Shown here: in pieces, positions 16,377-25,237 of the stretch
Numbering within the stretch: the first letter of the stretch is position 1
Layout of the letters: every line of letters begins with the position of its first letter
Assembly (NCBI GenBank): GCA_049323655.1
Contig: JBMONO010000034.1
Location: 1-64,000, forward strand
Source: DB1 sp049323655
GTDB lineage: Bacteria; Desulfobacterota; Desulfobulbia; Desulfobulbales; SURF-16
Length of the DNA: 64,000 nucleotides
Direction of reading: 5' to 3'
Program-made: the position numbers and the translations under genes
Notes under the pieces: generated by a model
The model's database searches: none
Told to the model about the DNA's origin: nothing
The model's input: only the letters and a program-made list of their open reading frames with translations

Positions 16377-18899
16377 ATGGTCGGCATCTCCCAGATCCTC
16401 AATACCGCCAAAGAGGCGCTGCTGGCCCATCAGCAGTCCGTCTCCGTTGCCGGGCACAACATCGCCAATGTCGATACCCCGGGCTACACGCGGCAGACCC
16501 TTGCCCTGAGCCCGAGCACCCCGACCCCGGAAGGCGTCGGCTTTTTCGGCAACGGCGTTCGGGGGATGCAGATCAACCGCCTCTATGACCAGTTCATGGT
16601 GAAACGACTGGTGGGCCAAAACGCAACCCTCAACAATCTTCAGGCCCAGCAGGACTCCATGCGTCTGGTGGAAACCTCCTTCAACGAAGCGCCGGGTCTG
16701 GCGGTCAACGAGCTGATGAGCGAATTCTGGGCAAGCTGGCAGGAGCTGTCCCTCTATCCGGAAAATATCGCCACCCGGAGCCAGACACTGCAGAAGGCGC
16801 AGGTATTGATCGATCAGTTCAACAGCATGACCGTCGAACTTGCCAAAACCCGTTATGACATCAATGTCAGTATCGACGCGGCAGTGAGAGACGTCAACTC
16901 GCTGACCAGCCAGATTGCCCAGTTGAACGCCAAAATCGCCGCTTCGGAGGATGATCTGCGTAAACAGAACGACCTGCGCGATCAACGCGACATTCTGGTC
17001 AAGGATCTCTCCCAGTATCTCGACATCAATTACTTTGAGGTCAGCACCGGCGCCTATACCATTCTCATGTCCGACGGCCATACCCTGGTCGAGAACAACG
17101 AGGCATGGCAGGTGAACTGGAAAAATAACGAGCTGCACTGGGTCAGTCGCAACGCCAAGGGCGCCAGGATCGAAATCGCGGTGGGCGACGGCGCCGAGGT
17201 CGGCGGCAAACTGGGCGGCTGGATGGAGACCTACAACAATATCCGTCCGGGTGTGGCGGAAAACTATCTGGGCCGACTCGACGCCCTGGCCAACGCCTTT
17301 GTGCGCGAAGTCAATCAGCAGCACAGCCAGGGGGTGGGGCTGACCCGTTTTGCCGGCCAGCTGACCAGCGCCGACATGGCCGCAAATACCGCGTTGCTCA
17401 CCACCACCATCGATATCGCCACCGCCACCCAGAGTATTGCCGCCGGCACGATGACCATCAACGGCCGCGACATCGGCAAGATCGACGGCGGCACGGCAAG
17501 CTTCGGCCTGGCTGCCACCAAGGCGTTTAATACCGCCCAGGCGATCAACGACGCCATTACCGGCGTTCAGGCCAAGCTGACCACTCAGGTGGCCGGCAGC
17601 CCGGTAACCGCCATGGCCGGGGCCGAGAACGGTACAATCATTGATTTTCAGATCAACGGCATCGACATCAGCTACACGGTTGATACTGCCGGTGCTCCGG
17701 ATGACAGTGATCCGGCGGTGCTGGCCGCTCATGTTGTCGATGCCATCAACCAGGCCATCACCAGTTACAACGATCCGACCAATGTGCCGGAGAACATCCC
17801 GAAGATCACCATCGAGGCGGTAGTCGGCGACGGCACCAATGGCGGGGCGGCCAACTCCATCATTCTCCGCAACACCAATGCCGGCGATGAGTCGCGCATC
17901 ATCATCGCGGGTCTGGACAGCGATCCGCTCTCCACCGAGTTCAAGCTCGGCCTGATTGACGCCACCTATGTCGCCGATGCGACCCACAACACCGGGACGG
18001 TCTCGCTTTTTTCCCACAAGAGCGATATTACCATCGAGGCGGGCACCGACGATCGCTATCTGGAGCAGCTTGGCCTGGGCGGCGGCAACATCAGCAGCAC
18101 CGATGAGGGCGGCGATGGTTTTTTGATCTTCACCGCTTCGGACAACCAGGTGCTCTATTCCATCCGCGGCTTTGACTATGCAGATGAGCTGCAGCTCGAC
18201 GGCGGCAGCTTCAAAATCTGGATCTACAACAATGACAACACCCTGGCCCTGCCCCAGCCGGTGGAGGTGCCGATGGAGCGGGCCTACAGCCTGCAGGATG
18301 TGGCCGACGCCATCAATATCTCCATCATTAATGCCAGCGGCCAGGCCACCCCCTGGGTCAATGCGGCGGTGCACGACAATCGGCTGGTGCTGACCCCGGA
18401 CGCCGACCACCAGTTCGCCTTTGGCGGCGATACCTCGAACTTCCTTGCCACCGCCGGCCTCAATACCTTTTTCTCCGGTTCGAGCGCCGCCTCTATCGGT
18501 CTCAATAAGGTGGTAAGCGGCAACACCGACAATATAGCGGCCGGCACCGTCAGTTCCAAGGGTGAGATCTATGCCGGTGATCATTCCAATGCCCTGCTCA
18601 TCACCAACATTCAACGCGACGAGGCGGTCCACTTTGTCGGCGGTAACACCGGCACCCTGGACGGCTTTTACAACGCCCTGGTGGGCGACATCGGCTTAAA
18701 GGGCCGCACGGTGGCCAGGGATTACCAGTACAATCAGCTCGTCTCCGACCAGATGAACACCATGCGCGACGCCACCTCCGGCGTCTCGCTGGACGAAGAG
18801 ATGGCGGATCTCATCAGGTTTCAGCAGGCGTACTCGGCGGCGGCCAAACTGATCACCTCGTCCGATGAAATGATGCGGACTCTGTTGCAGGCGGTGTAA
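16377..18899 (+). CDS. flgK: Flagellar hook-associated protein 1 FlgK, enlarged
   Basis: Hook-filament junction protein of 840 residues; enteric FlgK is about 550. N-terminal D0/D1 helices carry SVAGHNIANVDTPGYTRQ. The conserved RDQRDILVKDLSQ and the C-terminal SGVSLDEEMADLIRFQQAYSA (D0 helix, here partly quoted) are standard. The extra 300 residues lie in the central, surface-exposed region (about 320-740), rich in Asn, Thr, Ala and Gly with beta-like repeats. This is probably decoration on the outside of the junction. It follows flgN by three bases and precedes flgL by one. Confidence 0.94.
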   Translation: MVGISQILNTAKEALLAHQQSVSVAGHNIANVDTPGYTRQTLALSPSTPTPEGVGFFGNGVRGMQINRLYDQFMVKRLVGQNATLNNLQAQQDSMRLVETSFNEAPGLAVNELMSEFWASWQELSLYPENIATRSQTLQKAQVLIDQFNSMTVELAKTRYDINVSIDAAVRDVNSLTSQIAQLNAKIAASEDDLRKQNDLRDQRDILVKDLSQYLDINYFEVSTGAYTILMSDGHTLVENNEAWQVNWKNNELHWVSRNAKGARIEIAVGDGAEVGGKLGGWMETYNNIRPGVAENYLGRLDALANAFVREVNQQHSQGVGLTRFAGQLTSADMAANTALLTTTIDIATATQSIAAGTMTINGRDIGKIDGGTASFGLAATKAFNTAQAINDAITGVQAKLTTQVAGSPVTAMAGAENGTIIDFQINGIDISYTVDTAGAPDDSDPAVLAAHVVDAINQAITSYNDPTNVPENIPKITIEAVVGDGTNGGAANSIILRNTNAGDESRIIIAGLDSDPLSTEFKLGLIDATYVADATHNTGTVSLFSHKSDITIEAGTDDRYLEQLGLGGGNISSTDEGGDGFLIFTASDNQVLYSIRGFDYADELQLDGGSFKIWIYNNDNTLALPQPVEVPMERAYSLQDVADAINISIINASGQATPWVNAAVHDNRLVLTPDADHQFAFGGDTSNFLATAGLNTFFSGSSAASIGLNKVVSGNTDNIAAGTVSSKGEIYAGDHSNALLITNIQRDEAVHFVGGNTGTLDGFYNALVGDIGLKGRTVARDYQYNQLVSDQMNTMRDATSGVSLDEEMADLIRFQQAYSAAAKLITSSDEMMRTLLQAV

Positions 18900-18900
18900 T

Positions 18901-20928
18901 ATGCGAACGACCCTGAACACGATTTACAACATGATCGGTACCAATCTGAACAAAATTACCACCGACATGGAGCGGATCAACCGACAGATTTCCTCCGGCA
19001 TGCAGATGTCGAAACTGTCCGATAATCCGGTCAATCTGGTCAGCGCTCTCGGCATGCGTTCCACCCTGGCCGAGATCTCCCAGTACCAGGTCAACCTCAC
19101 CTTCGGTGACTCCATGATCGCAGCCTCGGAACAGGCCTTGACCGGCATCAAGGAGCTGGTCATGAACAGCAAGAATCAGGCGCTGATCGCCATCAACGAC
19201 AGCCAGACGCCGGAGACCCGCCTCTATGTGGCCGACGAGGTGCATGTCTATCTGGAGCAGATGGTGACCCTGGCCAATACCCGCTGGGACGGCAAATACG
19301 TCTTCGGCGGCTACCGCACCACCGGCTACACCGACCTTGAGCCCACCCCCTTCATGCTCGGTTATATCGATGGATATCGTATGAATGGAGCGGAGCTTGC
19401 TCCTGTCGATTATGTTGCGCCGGCTCCCCCTCCGGAATACCAGCTGCAGGCGAATGATCTCGTCATCAACGGCATTCCGGTGTCAACCATCACTGCCGAT
19501 GGTGTATCGGACGTCTATGACCTTTATTCCGCCAAGGCCAAGGCCGACGCCATCAACGCCATCAGCGCCGACTGGGTCAACGCCCTGGGCGAGACCATCC
19601 CGGGGTCAGGGGTCACTGCCGAGGTGATTCCCGCCTATCGCCAGGCGACCGGCGCCGTCACCGCCGGCACCCTGGATGCCGGCGATCTCGTCATCAACGG
19701 CATCGATGTCTTTGCCAGCCTCGGCCCCACCGCGATCAGCGCCCAGGACACCGATAACGTGCTGCTCAATGCCATCAACGACGTTTCCGTGCAGACCGGC
19801 GTGGTCGCCACCCGCGACGCCAACGGCATGATTGCCATCAAGGCGGTGGACGGTCGCAACCTGCATGTTGAAACCACCGCCAACGGCAATACCGTCACCC
19901 AGCTCAATGATGGGGGGGCGGCCGCCCTGGACAAGGTCTATTTCGGCTCCATCCAGCTGCGCTCTGACCGCACCTTTATGCTGGAAAGTACCCTGACTCC
20001 CGCCTTTCCGCCCGGCGGCACCGAGCCGGCCTTTGCCGCCCTCGGTCTTTCGGGCGGGGCCATGGCGACCGGCGAGGAAAGTGATATCGCAAACGACGGC
20101 AAGCTGTCGGTGCAGGCCCTGATTCGGCTTGACAACAATGTCCGCTATACCGGCGACCGCGAAAACGACGCGGAAATCAAGGTTGGCGCGAAAAGCACCA
20201 TTGCCGTCGCGAAAAACGGCGAAGACGCCATCAGCAGTACCGATGTCTTCAGGGTAATGAAGGAGCTGGAGAATTATCTGCGCGGCCGGAATTACACCTT
20301 TGTCACCGGCATCCACGCCGTGGACGATCGTCTTGCCACCCTGGAGGAGATCAATGCCGGCAAGGGGGTGCTTGATGAAAAGTTTCAGGACGGGAATCTG
20401 GCCATCAGCGTGACGGATCACGACGTCTATCCGCCAAAAGAGTTTAAGATGCTGATTCCGGTTGATATCACCACAGACACCCCCTATGACATCGGCCTTA
20501 AACTGAACGGCATCCCCGGCCTCTCTGCCTCCTGGGACAGCACCGGCCGTCTGCGCCTGGAAAGCTCGGATCCGGATCGCTATACCTTCAATATTACCGA
20601 GGACAGCAGCAACACCCTCAACGTCTTCGGCATTAATGCCCATGAATTGCAGCATCAGGGCCTGACCAAATCACTGGAGGATCTGGACAGGGTGATGACG
20701 TCGCTGTCGAGCCGCATCTCCGAGTTCGGGGCCCGGGCCAACCGTATTACGGTTCAGAGTCAGATCTACGCCAATCTGGAGCTGGCCAATAAGGAGAATC
20801 TTTCGGAAAAACAGGACACCGACATGATCGCAGCCCTGCTTGATCTCAAATCCAAAGAGGTCGCCTATCAGGCGGCTCTGAATGCGGCGGCCAAGACCAT
20901 GCAGCTCAGTCTTGTTGATTATTTGTAG
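18901..20928 (+). CDS. flgL: Flagellar hook-associated protein 3 FlgL, enlarged
   Basis: Second hook-filament junction protein. It has flagellin-like N-terminal helices (MNKITTDMERINRQISSGMQ region, then LSDNPVNLVSALGMR) and a C-terminal DLDRVMTSLSSRISEFGARAN and KSKEVAYQAALNAAAKTMQL pairing helix. At 675 residues it is about twice the usual 300-400. The surplus is an internal insertion (about 160-560) with two recurrences of NDLVINGIPV/GDLVINGIDV-type strands, suggesting duplicated beta domains like those of large flagellins. It is the last gene of the flgI operon; csrA follows after 92 bases. Confidence 0.92.
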   Translation: MRTTLNTIYNMIGTNLNKITTDMERINRQISSGMQMSKLSDNPVNLVSALGMRSTLAEISQYQVNLTFGDSMIAASEQALTGIKELVMNSKNQALIAINDSQTPETRLYVADEVHVYLEQMVTLANTRWDGKYVFGGYRTTGYTDLEPTPFMLGYIDGYRMNGAELAPVDYVAPAPPPEYQLQANDLVINGIPVSTITADGVSDVYDLYSAKAKADAINAISADWVNALGETIPGSGVTAEVIPAYRQATGAVTAGTLDAGDLVINGIDVFASLGPTAISAQDTDNVLLNAINDVSVQTGVVATRDANGMIAIKAVDGRNLHVETTANGNTVTQLNDGGAAALDKVYFGSIQLRSDRTFMLESTLTPAFPPGGTEPAFAALGLSGGAMATGEESDIANDGKLSVQALIRLDNNVRYTGDRENDAEIKVGAKSTIAVAKNGEDAISSTDVFRVMKELENYLRGRNYTFVTGIHAVDDRLATLEEINAGKGVLDEKFQDGNLAISVTDHDVYPPKEFKMLIPVDITTDTPYDIGLKLNGIPGLSASWDSTGRLRLESSDPDRYTFNITEDSSNTLNVFGINAHELQHQGLTKSLEDLDRVMTSLSSRISEFGARANRITVQSQIYANLELANKENLSEKQDTDMIAALLDLKSKEVAYQAALNAAAKTMQLSLVDYL

Positions 20929-21020
20929 GGGGGAATGGTACAGTGACGGGAAAGATACAACCATGAGAAGGCGGCAGGCGTCTTTTTCCCGCCAGGATAC
21001 TTTGAGAGGAGAATTCCCCC

Positions 21021-21260
21021 ATGCTTATTCTTTCCAGAAAGATTGGCGAGGCGATCATCATCGCCGACGACATCAAGGTCAGGGTCCTGGAAAGCAAGGG
21101 TGGCCTGGTCAAGCTCGGGGTTGACGCTCCGGAACAGGTTGCCGTTCACCGTGAGGAAATCTATCTGCGTATCGTTGAGGAGAACCGGCGGGCAGCACAG
21201 GATGCACCGGCTGATCTCGGCCTGCTCGGCGATGTTTTTGTCATGGAAAAGGAAAGGTAA
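21021..21260 (+). CDS. csrA: Translational regulator CsrA
   Basis: RNA-binding homodimer of 79 residues that blocks ribosome access at GGA-containing hairpins. The family core is complete: MLILSRKIGEAIII, KVRVLESKGGLVKLGVDAP and the RNA-contacting VHREEIYLRI. The C-terminal tail is longer than in enteric CsrA (61 residues), as usual where FliW is present, because the tail is the FliW-binding part. The start follows GAGAGGAG, which itself contains GGA and could allow autorepression. It is coupled to fliW three bases downstream, the classic CsrA-FliW-flagellin switch. Confidence 0.97.
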   Translation: MLILSRKIGEAIIIADDIKVRVLESKGGLVKLGVDAPEQVAVHREEIYLRIVEENRRAAQDAPADLGLLGDVFVMEKER

Positions 21261-21263
21261 TTT

Positions 21264-21749
21264 ATGAATGCCGTACAACAGGAGATGGCGGTGCAACCGC
21301 ACAGTGAGAAGCGACTGCTGGTGCAGACCAGCCGTTTCGGTGAGATTGCCGTTGATCCGGACAGGGTTATTTCCATGGTCAGCCCCTTTCTCGGCTTTCC
21401 CGAATCGCATCGCTTCATTCTCAGGTCGCACAGCCAGAAGTCGCCTTTTATGTGGTTGCAGTCTTTGGACAACCCGGACCTGGCCTTTGTCGTCATTGAC
21501 GCGGCGCTGCTCGATTTTGACTACAAGCCGACAATCCCCCGCCAGATTGTCAGCGAGCTTGAGCTGGCCGCAGACGACGAGCGGGACATCCTGCTCATCC
21601 TCACCATTCCGAAGGACAATCCCCGGGCCATGACCGCCAACCTGCTCGGCCCGGTGATTCTCAACACCGGCAAGCGGCTGGCCCGACAGGTGGTGCTGGA
21701 TCCACACAAGTATGATCCCTGCCGGCGGCTTTTTCCGGATACGCAGTGA
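21264..21749 (+). CDS. fliW: Flagellar assembly factor FliW
   Basis: CsrA antagonist, 161 residues. FliW binds either flagellin or the CsrA tail, so flagellin export frees FliW to relieve CsrA repression of flagellin mRNA. Family marks are FGEIAVDPDRVI, FLGFPESHRFIL and WLQSLDNPDLAFVVID (cut to the diagnostic LDNPDLAFVV). It ends at a strong terminator at 21758-21786. The flagellin gene itself is not in the window. Confidence 0.95.
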   Translation: MNAVQQEMAVQPHSEKRLLVQTSRFGEIAVDPDRVISMVSPFLGFPESHRFILRSHSQKSPFMWLQSLDNPDLAFVVIDAALLDFDYKPTIPRQIVSELELAADDERDILLILTIPKDNPRAMTANLLGPVILNTGKRLARQVVLDPHKYDPCRRLFPDTQ

Positions 21750-21757
21750 CCGGGGCA

Positions 21758-21786
21758 CAAAAAAACCGGCGAGCCGCCGGTTTTTT
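21758..21786. terminator. Bidirectional terminator between fliW and flgM
   Basis: Perfect stem CCGGCG-AGC-CGCCGG (21766-21780) flanked by an A run on the left and T6 on the right. It can therefore end the csrA-fliW transcript on plus and the flgM transcript on minus. Confidence 0.9.
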
Positions 21787-21819
21787 GCAGACAAGAGAAA
21801 AAGAAAGCAATGACAGGGG

Positions 21820-22131
21820 TTATTCGTAAAACAGGGAGTCGTCGGCGAGGAGATCGTCCAGCAGCATCCTGTCAGCAATGTCACGGGCATCGACCCGATA
21901 GGTGCCTTCGTTTATCTGTTGCTTCAGGGTCTCGATCATCTCCATCCGCATCGCCGGAGTCTGCTCAAGGATCTCCTTCATCTTCTGCACATCCCGGGAG
22001 CCGCTTGAAAGTTCGACCCGATCGGCCGGAGCCGCAGCATTTGTTGCCGCCGCACCCTCGGCGCCGCGGTTTTTTTTCACGCCGACCTTGGTATCCGTCC
22101 TGATCTGGGAGATTGCGTCGGTTATCTTCAT
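21820..22131 (-). CDS. flgM: Anti-sigma-28 factor FlgM
   Basis: Negative regulator that holds FliA (sigma-28) until the hook is complete and FlgM is exported. The product is 103 residues with a disordered N-terminal half and a helical C-terminal half containing RVDARDIADRMLLDDLL, the sigma-28-binding part. The ATG at 22131 follows AGAGGAG; the frame extends to 22191 without better signals. It is convergent with fliW and has its own sigma-28-type promoter 84 bases upstream, giving the expected FliA-FlgM feedback. Confidence 0.9.
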   Translation of the reverse strand: MKITDAISQIRTDTKVGVKKNRGAEGAAATNAAAPADRVELSSGSRDVQKMKEILEQTPAMRMEMIETLKQQINEGTYRVDARDIADRMLLDDLLADDSLFYE

Positions 22132-22214
22132 GACCAGCTCCTCTTTGCCCGAAGGCCTGTTTTCCCGTGACCTGTCGTCTTGGTGACTCACAACAACTCA
22201 TTTTTCTAGTTACC

Positions 22215-22241
22215 ATATCGACTTTTTTTTCTCAAACTTTA
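22215..22241 (-). promoter_or_regulatory. Sigma-28 (FliA) promoter for flgM
   Basis: On the minus strand TAAAGTTT-N11-GTCGATAT. The -35 matches the FliA consensus fully, the spacer is exact, and the -10 matches GCCGATAA at six of eight bases. The predicted transcription start is near 22207. Confidence 0.85.
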
Positions 22242-22285
22242 AAAAAATATTGACTGCCGCCCCCCTGCCGTTCGCGCCCGTCACT

Positions 22286-22388
22286 TTTGTCGGAATCGCA
22301 AAGCCACGATTCCGACTGGCCGTGTTTTGTAACTCGTAGCTTTCTCGTTCCCGCCTGCCATGATTTGCGGGTTTTTACGGGACGATCA
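22286..22388 (+). repeat. Repeat family B, copy 1, upstream of polA
   Basis: Opens with a perfect 10-bp hairpin, GTCGGAATCG (22289-22298) with CGATTCCGAC (22307-22316), runs through TAACTCGTAGCTTTCTCG, then a CCCGC/GCGGG inner inverted repeat, and ends with GGTTTTTACGGGACGATCA. It lies 42 bases before the polA start in sense orientation. Confidence 0.8.
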
Positions 22389-22430
22389 CTTTGCTTGCCA
22401 AAAAAAAATACGCCTGTTAGAGTTGCCGCC

Positions 22431-25112
22431 ATGAAAAATTACGAGCCCGTCTATCTCATCGACGGCAGCGCCTATATTTATCGCGCCTATCATGCCATTT
22501 CTCCTCTGACTGCCAGCACGGGACTGCCGACCCACGCCGCTTATGGCTTTACCACGATTCTGCTCAGAGTTATCCGGGAAAAGGCGCCCCTTTTTCTGGC
22601 CATAGCCTTTGATCGTAAGGGGCCAACCTTTCGCCATGCCCTCTATCCCGACTATAAGGCCAACCGGCCACCCATGCCGGAGGATCTTGCCTGCCAGATC
22701 CCCTATATCCGTAAAATCGCTACGGCATACAACATCCTTTCTTTGGAACAGGAGGGCATGGAGGCGGATGACCTCATCGCCTCCGCCGCGACCCGGCTTG
22801 CCGCAACCGGCAACAAGGTGGTCATTGTCTCCGGCGACAAGGATCTCCTGCAACTGGTGAGTGAGGCGGTTGTTGTCTGGGATCCCATGGCCGATCGGTT
22901 GATGGACGAGCAGGCGGTCCGGACCCGTTACCACGTCGGCCCGGAAAAACTGAACGATCTGTTCGGCCTGATCGGCGACAGCTCGGACAACGTGCCGGGG
23001 GTGCCCGGCGTCGGACCGAAGACCGCGGAAAAACTGATCAACGAGTTTGCCAGCATGGAAGGTCTTTATGCTGGAATCGACCAGCTCAACCAGCCGAAAT
23101 TAAAGGAAAAGCTGCTTGCTCACCGTGAGCAGGCCTTTCTCTCTCGCCAGCTTATTGCCCTGAACACCTCGGTGCCGGTGCCCGGTCATCTTGACGCCTA
23201 TCGTCTGCCCCGGCCTGATGAGGAAAAATTGCACGCCCTGTTCTCTGAACTGGAGTTCACCCGGCTGCTGAAAAGTGAGGCGCCGGTGCGGCCTCTGGCA
23301 ACCGAGGGGTACTCTCTGGTGACAAGCCGCCCCGCGCTGGACGCCCTCTGTCGCCGGCTCATGGAAAAACCGCTGCTGGTGCTGGACACGGAAACCACCT
23401 CCCTGGATCCCCTCTCCGCCCGGCTGGTCGGCATCTCGCTTTGCACCGAGCCTGACTTGGCCTGGTATGTGCCGGTCGGCCATGTGGATGCAGAGGGCGG
23501 TCGCCTCGCCGGCCAGCTCTCACTGGCCGACCTGGTCGAATATCTGCAGCCGCTGCTGGTTGACGATAAGCGTCTCATTATTGGCCATAACATTAAATAT
23601 GATTGTCAGGTTCTAAGGGCGAACGGTCTGAGCCTCACCGCTCCCCTGGCCGACACCATGATTGCTTCCTATCTTCTTAATCCCGCCCGTCGCAGCCACG
23701 GCCTCGACGATCTCTGCCGTGAGCAGCTCCAGCGCCGGCTCACCACCTTTGCGGAGGTATCGAATAATGATAAACGTCCGGATGCGTTCGCCTATGTTCC
23801 CTTGGCCGCGGCGCGGGATTATGCCTGCGAGGATGTTGTGGCCACTTTAATGCTCTGGCAGCGTTTTGAGCCGCAACTGCGGGCCTTAAGCCTCCAGGAG
23901 CTGTTCCGCGACCTGGAAATGCCCCTGGTGCCGCTCTTGGCCGAGATGGAAGAAACCGGTATTCTGGTGGACCGGGAAACTCTTGCCGCTGTTTCCTGCG
24001 AGTTTGGGAAAAAGCTTGCCGAACTGGAGGCGAGGATTTTTGTCCTGGCTGGAGAAGAATTCAACATCAATTCGCCGAAACAGCTTGGCGTCATTCTCTT
24101 TGAAAAATTGCGACTGCCCATGGGGCGCAAGACAAAAACCGGCTATTCCACTGATGTCACGGTTCTTGAGAAACTCGCTGCCTATCATGAATTGCCGGCC
24201 GTCGTCCTGGAGCATCGCAGTATCGCTAAGCTTAAATCGACCTATGCCGACAAGCTCTTCACCCTCATTCATCCCCGCACCGGTCGGGTGCACACCTCCT
24301 TCAATCAGACGGTCACCGCGACCGGTCGGCTGAGCAGCAGCAATCCTAATCTCCAGAACATCCCGATTCGCACCCCTGAGGGCCAGCGTATCCGGGAGGC
24401 CTTTGTCGCGGGCCCCGGCATGGTGTTGCTTGCCGCCGATTATTCGCAGATTGATTTGCGGGTTCTTGCTCATTATTCCCGGGACGAGGCCCTAATGGAG
24501 GCGTTTTGGACCTGCCGCGATGTGCACGCCCAGACCGCGGCGGAGATCTTCCGGGTCCATGAAAGCCTCATCACCCCGCAGATGCGCCGGGTTGCGAAAA
24601 GCATCAATTTCGGCATTGTCTACGGCATGTCCGCCTTCGGCCTGGCAGCCCAGCTCAACATCAGCCGCAAGGAGGCCCAGACCTTCATCAACCGCTATTT
24701 CGATCTCTATCGCGGGGTGAAACGTTTCATGGAAGCCATCATCGAAGAGGCCAGACAGCAGGGATTCGTCACCACCCTGTTTCGGCGGCGGCGGGAGCTG
24801 CCCGACATCGCCAGCAGCAACAAGACCGTCCGGGAATTTGCCGAACGTACTGCCCTCAATACCCCGATCCAGGGGACCGCGGCTGACATCATCAAATTGG
24901 CCTCGCTGCGCTGCCACGAACAGCTGCGCCGTGCCGGCCTGTCCGGCCGCCTGTTGCTGCAGATCCATGACGAACTGGTCTTTGAGCTGCCACGTGAGGA
25001 GATTGCCGCCACCTCTGCCGTGATTAAGGAGGCCATGGAGCAGGTCGTAAAGCTGACCGTGCCGTTGCTGGTCAACCTGTCGTCGGGGAGCAATCTTGCG
25101 GAAACGAAGTAA
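22431..25112 (+). CDS. polA: DNA polymerase I
   Basis: Family A polymerase of 893 residues with three domains in order: 5'-3' flap exonuclease (about 1-290, with the DGSAYIYRAYHA start, DADDLIAS-like EADDLIASAA and GDKDLLQLV), a 3'-5' proofreading domain (about 300-480), and the polymerase (about 500-893). The proofreading residues appear intact: Asp319 and Glu321 in LDTETTSLD, and Tyr464/Asp468 in DYACED. Polymerase motif A has Asp670 (ADYSQIDLR) and motif C has Asp847 (IHDELVFE). The ATG at 22431 is chosen because homologous N termini begin just here; the frame extends upstream to 22287 through repeat B. Confidence 0.96.
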   Translation: MKNYEPVYLIDGSAYIYRAYHAISPLTASTGLPTHAAYGFTTILLRVIREKAPLFLAIAFDRKGPTFRHALYPDYKANRPPMPEDLACQIPYIRKIATAYNILSLEQEGMEADDLIASAATRLAATGNKVVIVSGDKDLLQLVSEAVVVWDPMADRLMDEQAVRTRYHVGPEKLNDLFGLIGDSSDNVPGVPGVGPKTAEKLINEFASMEGLYAGIDQLNQPKLKEKLLAHREQAFLSRQLIALNTSVPVPGHLDAYRLPRPDEEKLHALFSELEFTRLLKSEAPVRPLATEGYSLVTSRPALDALCRRLMEKPLLVLDTETTSLDPLSARLVGISLCTEPDLAWYVPVGHVDAEGGRLAGQLSLADLVEYLQPLLVDDKRLIIGHNIKYDCQVLRANGLSLTAPLADTMIASYLLNPARRSHGLDDLCREQLQRRLTTFAEVSNNDKRPDAFAYVPLAAARDYACEDVVATLMLWQRFEPQLRALSLQELFRDLEMPLVPLLAEMEETGILVDRETLAAVSCEFGKKLAELEARIFVLAGEEFNINSPKQLGVILFEKLRLPMGRKTKTGYSTDVTVLEKLAAYHELPAVVLEHRSIAKLKSTYADKLFTLIHPRTGRVHTSFNQTVTATGRLSSSNPNLQNIPIRTPEGQRIREAFVAGPGMVLLAADYSQIDLRVLAHYSRDEALMEAFWTCRDVHAQTAAEIFRVHESLITPQMRRVAKSINFGIVYGMSAFGLAAQLNISRKEAQTFINRYFDLYRGVKRFMEAIIEEARQQGFVTTLFRRRRELPDIASSNKTVREFAERTALNTPIQGTAADIIKLASLRCHEQLRRAGLSGRLLLQIHDELVFELPREEIAATSAVIKEAMEQVVKLTVPLLVNLSSGSNLAETK

Positions 25113-25237
25113 ATTGACAATTGCCAACCGACATTTCATAATGGCGACACGGCTGAAGAGGTACAGCACGCTCACAACCTGTTCGTTTTGTGTCACAGCT
25201 TGATCGTTACGGAATATATCGCTAAAGGAGTTCTTTC

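Noticed and set aside
15753..18632. A 959-codon open frame on the minus strand
   Set aside because: It is the antisense of flgJ/flgN/flgK with no ribosome site or family; GC-rich third positions of the flagellar genes keep the opposite frame open.
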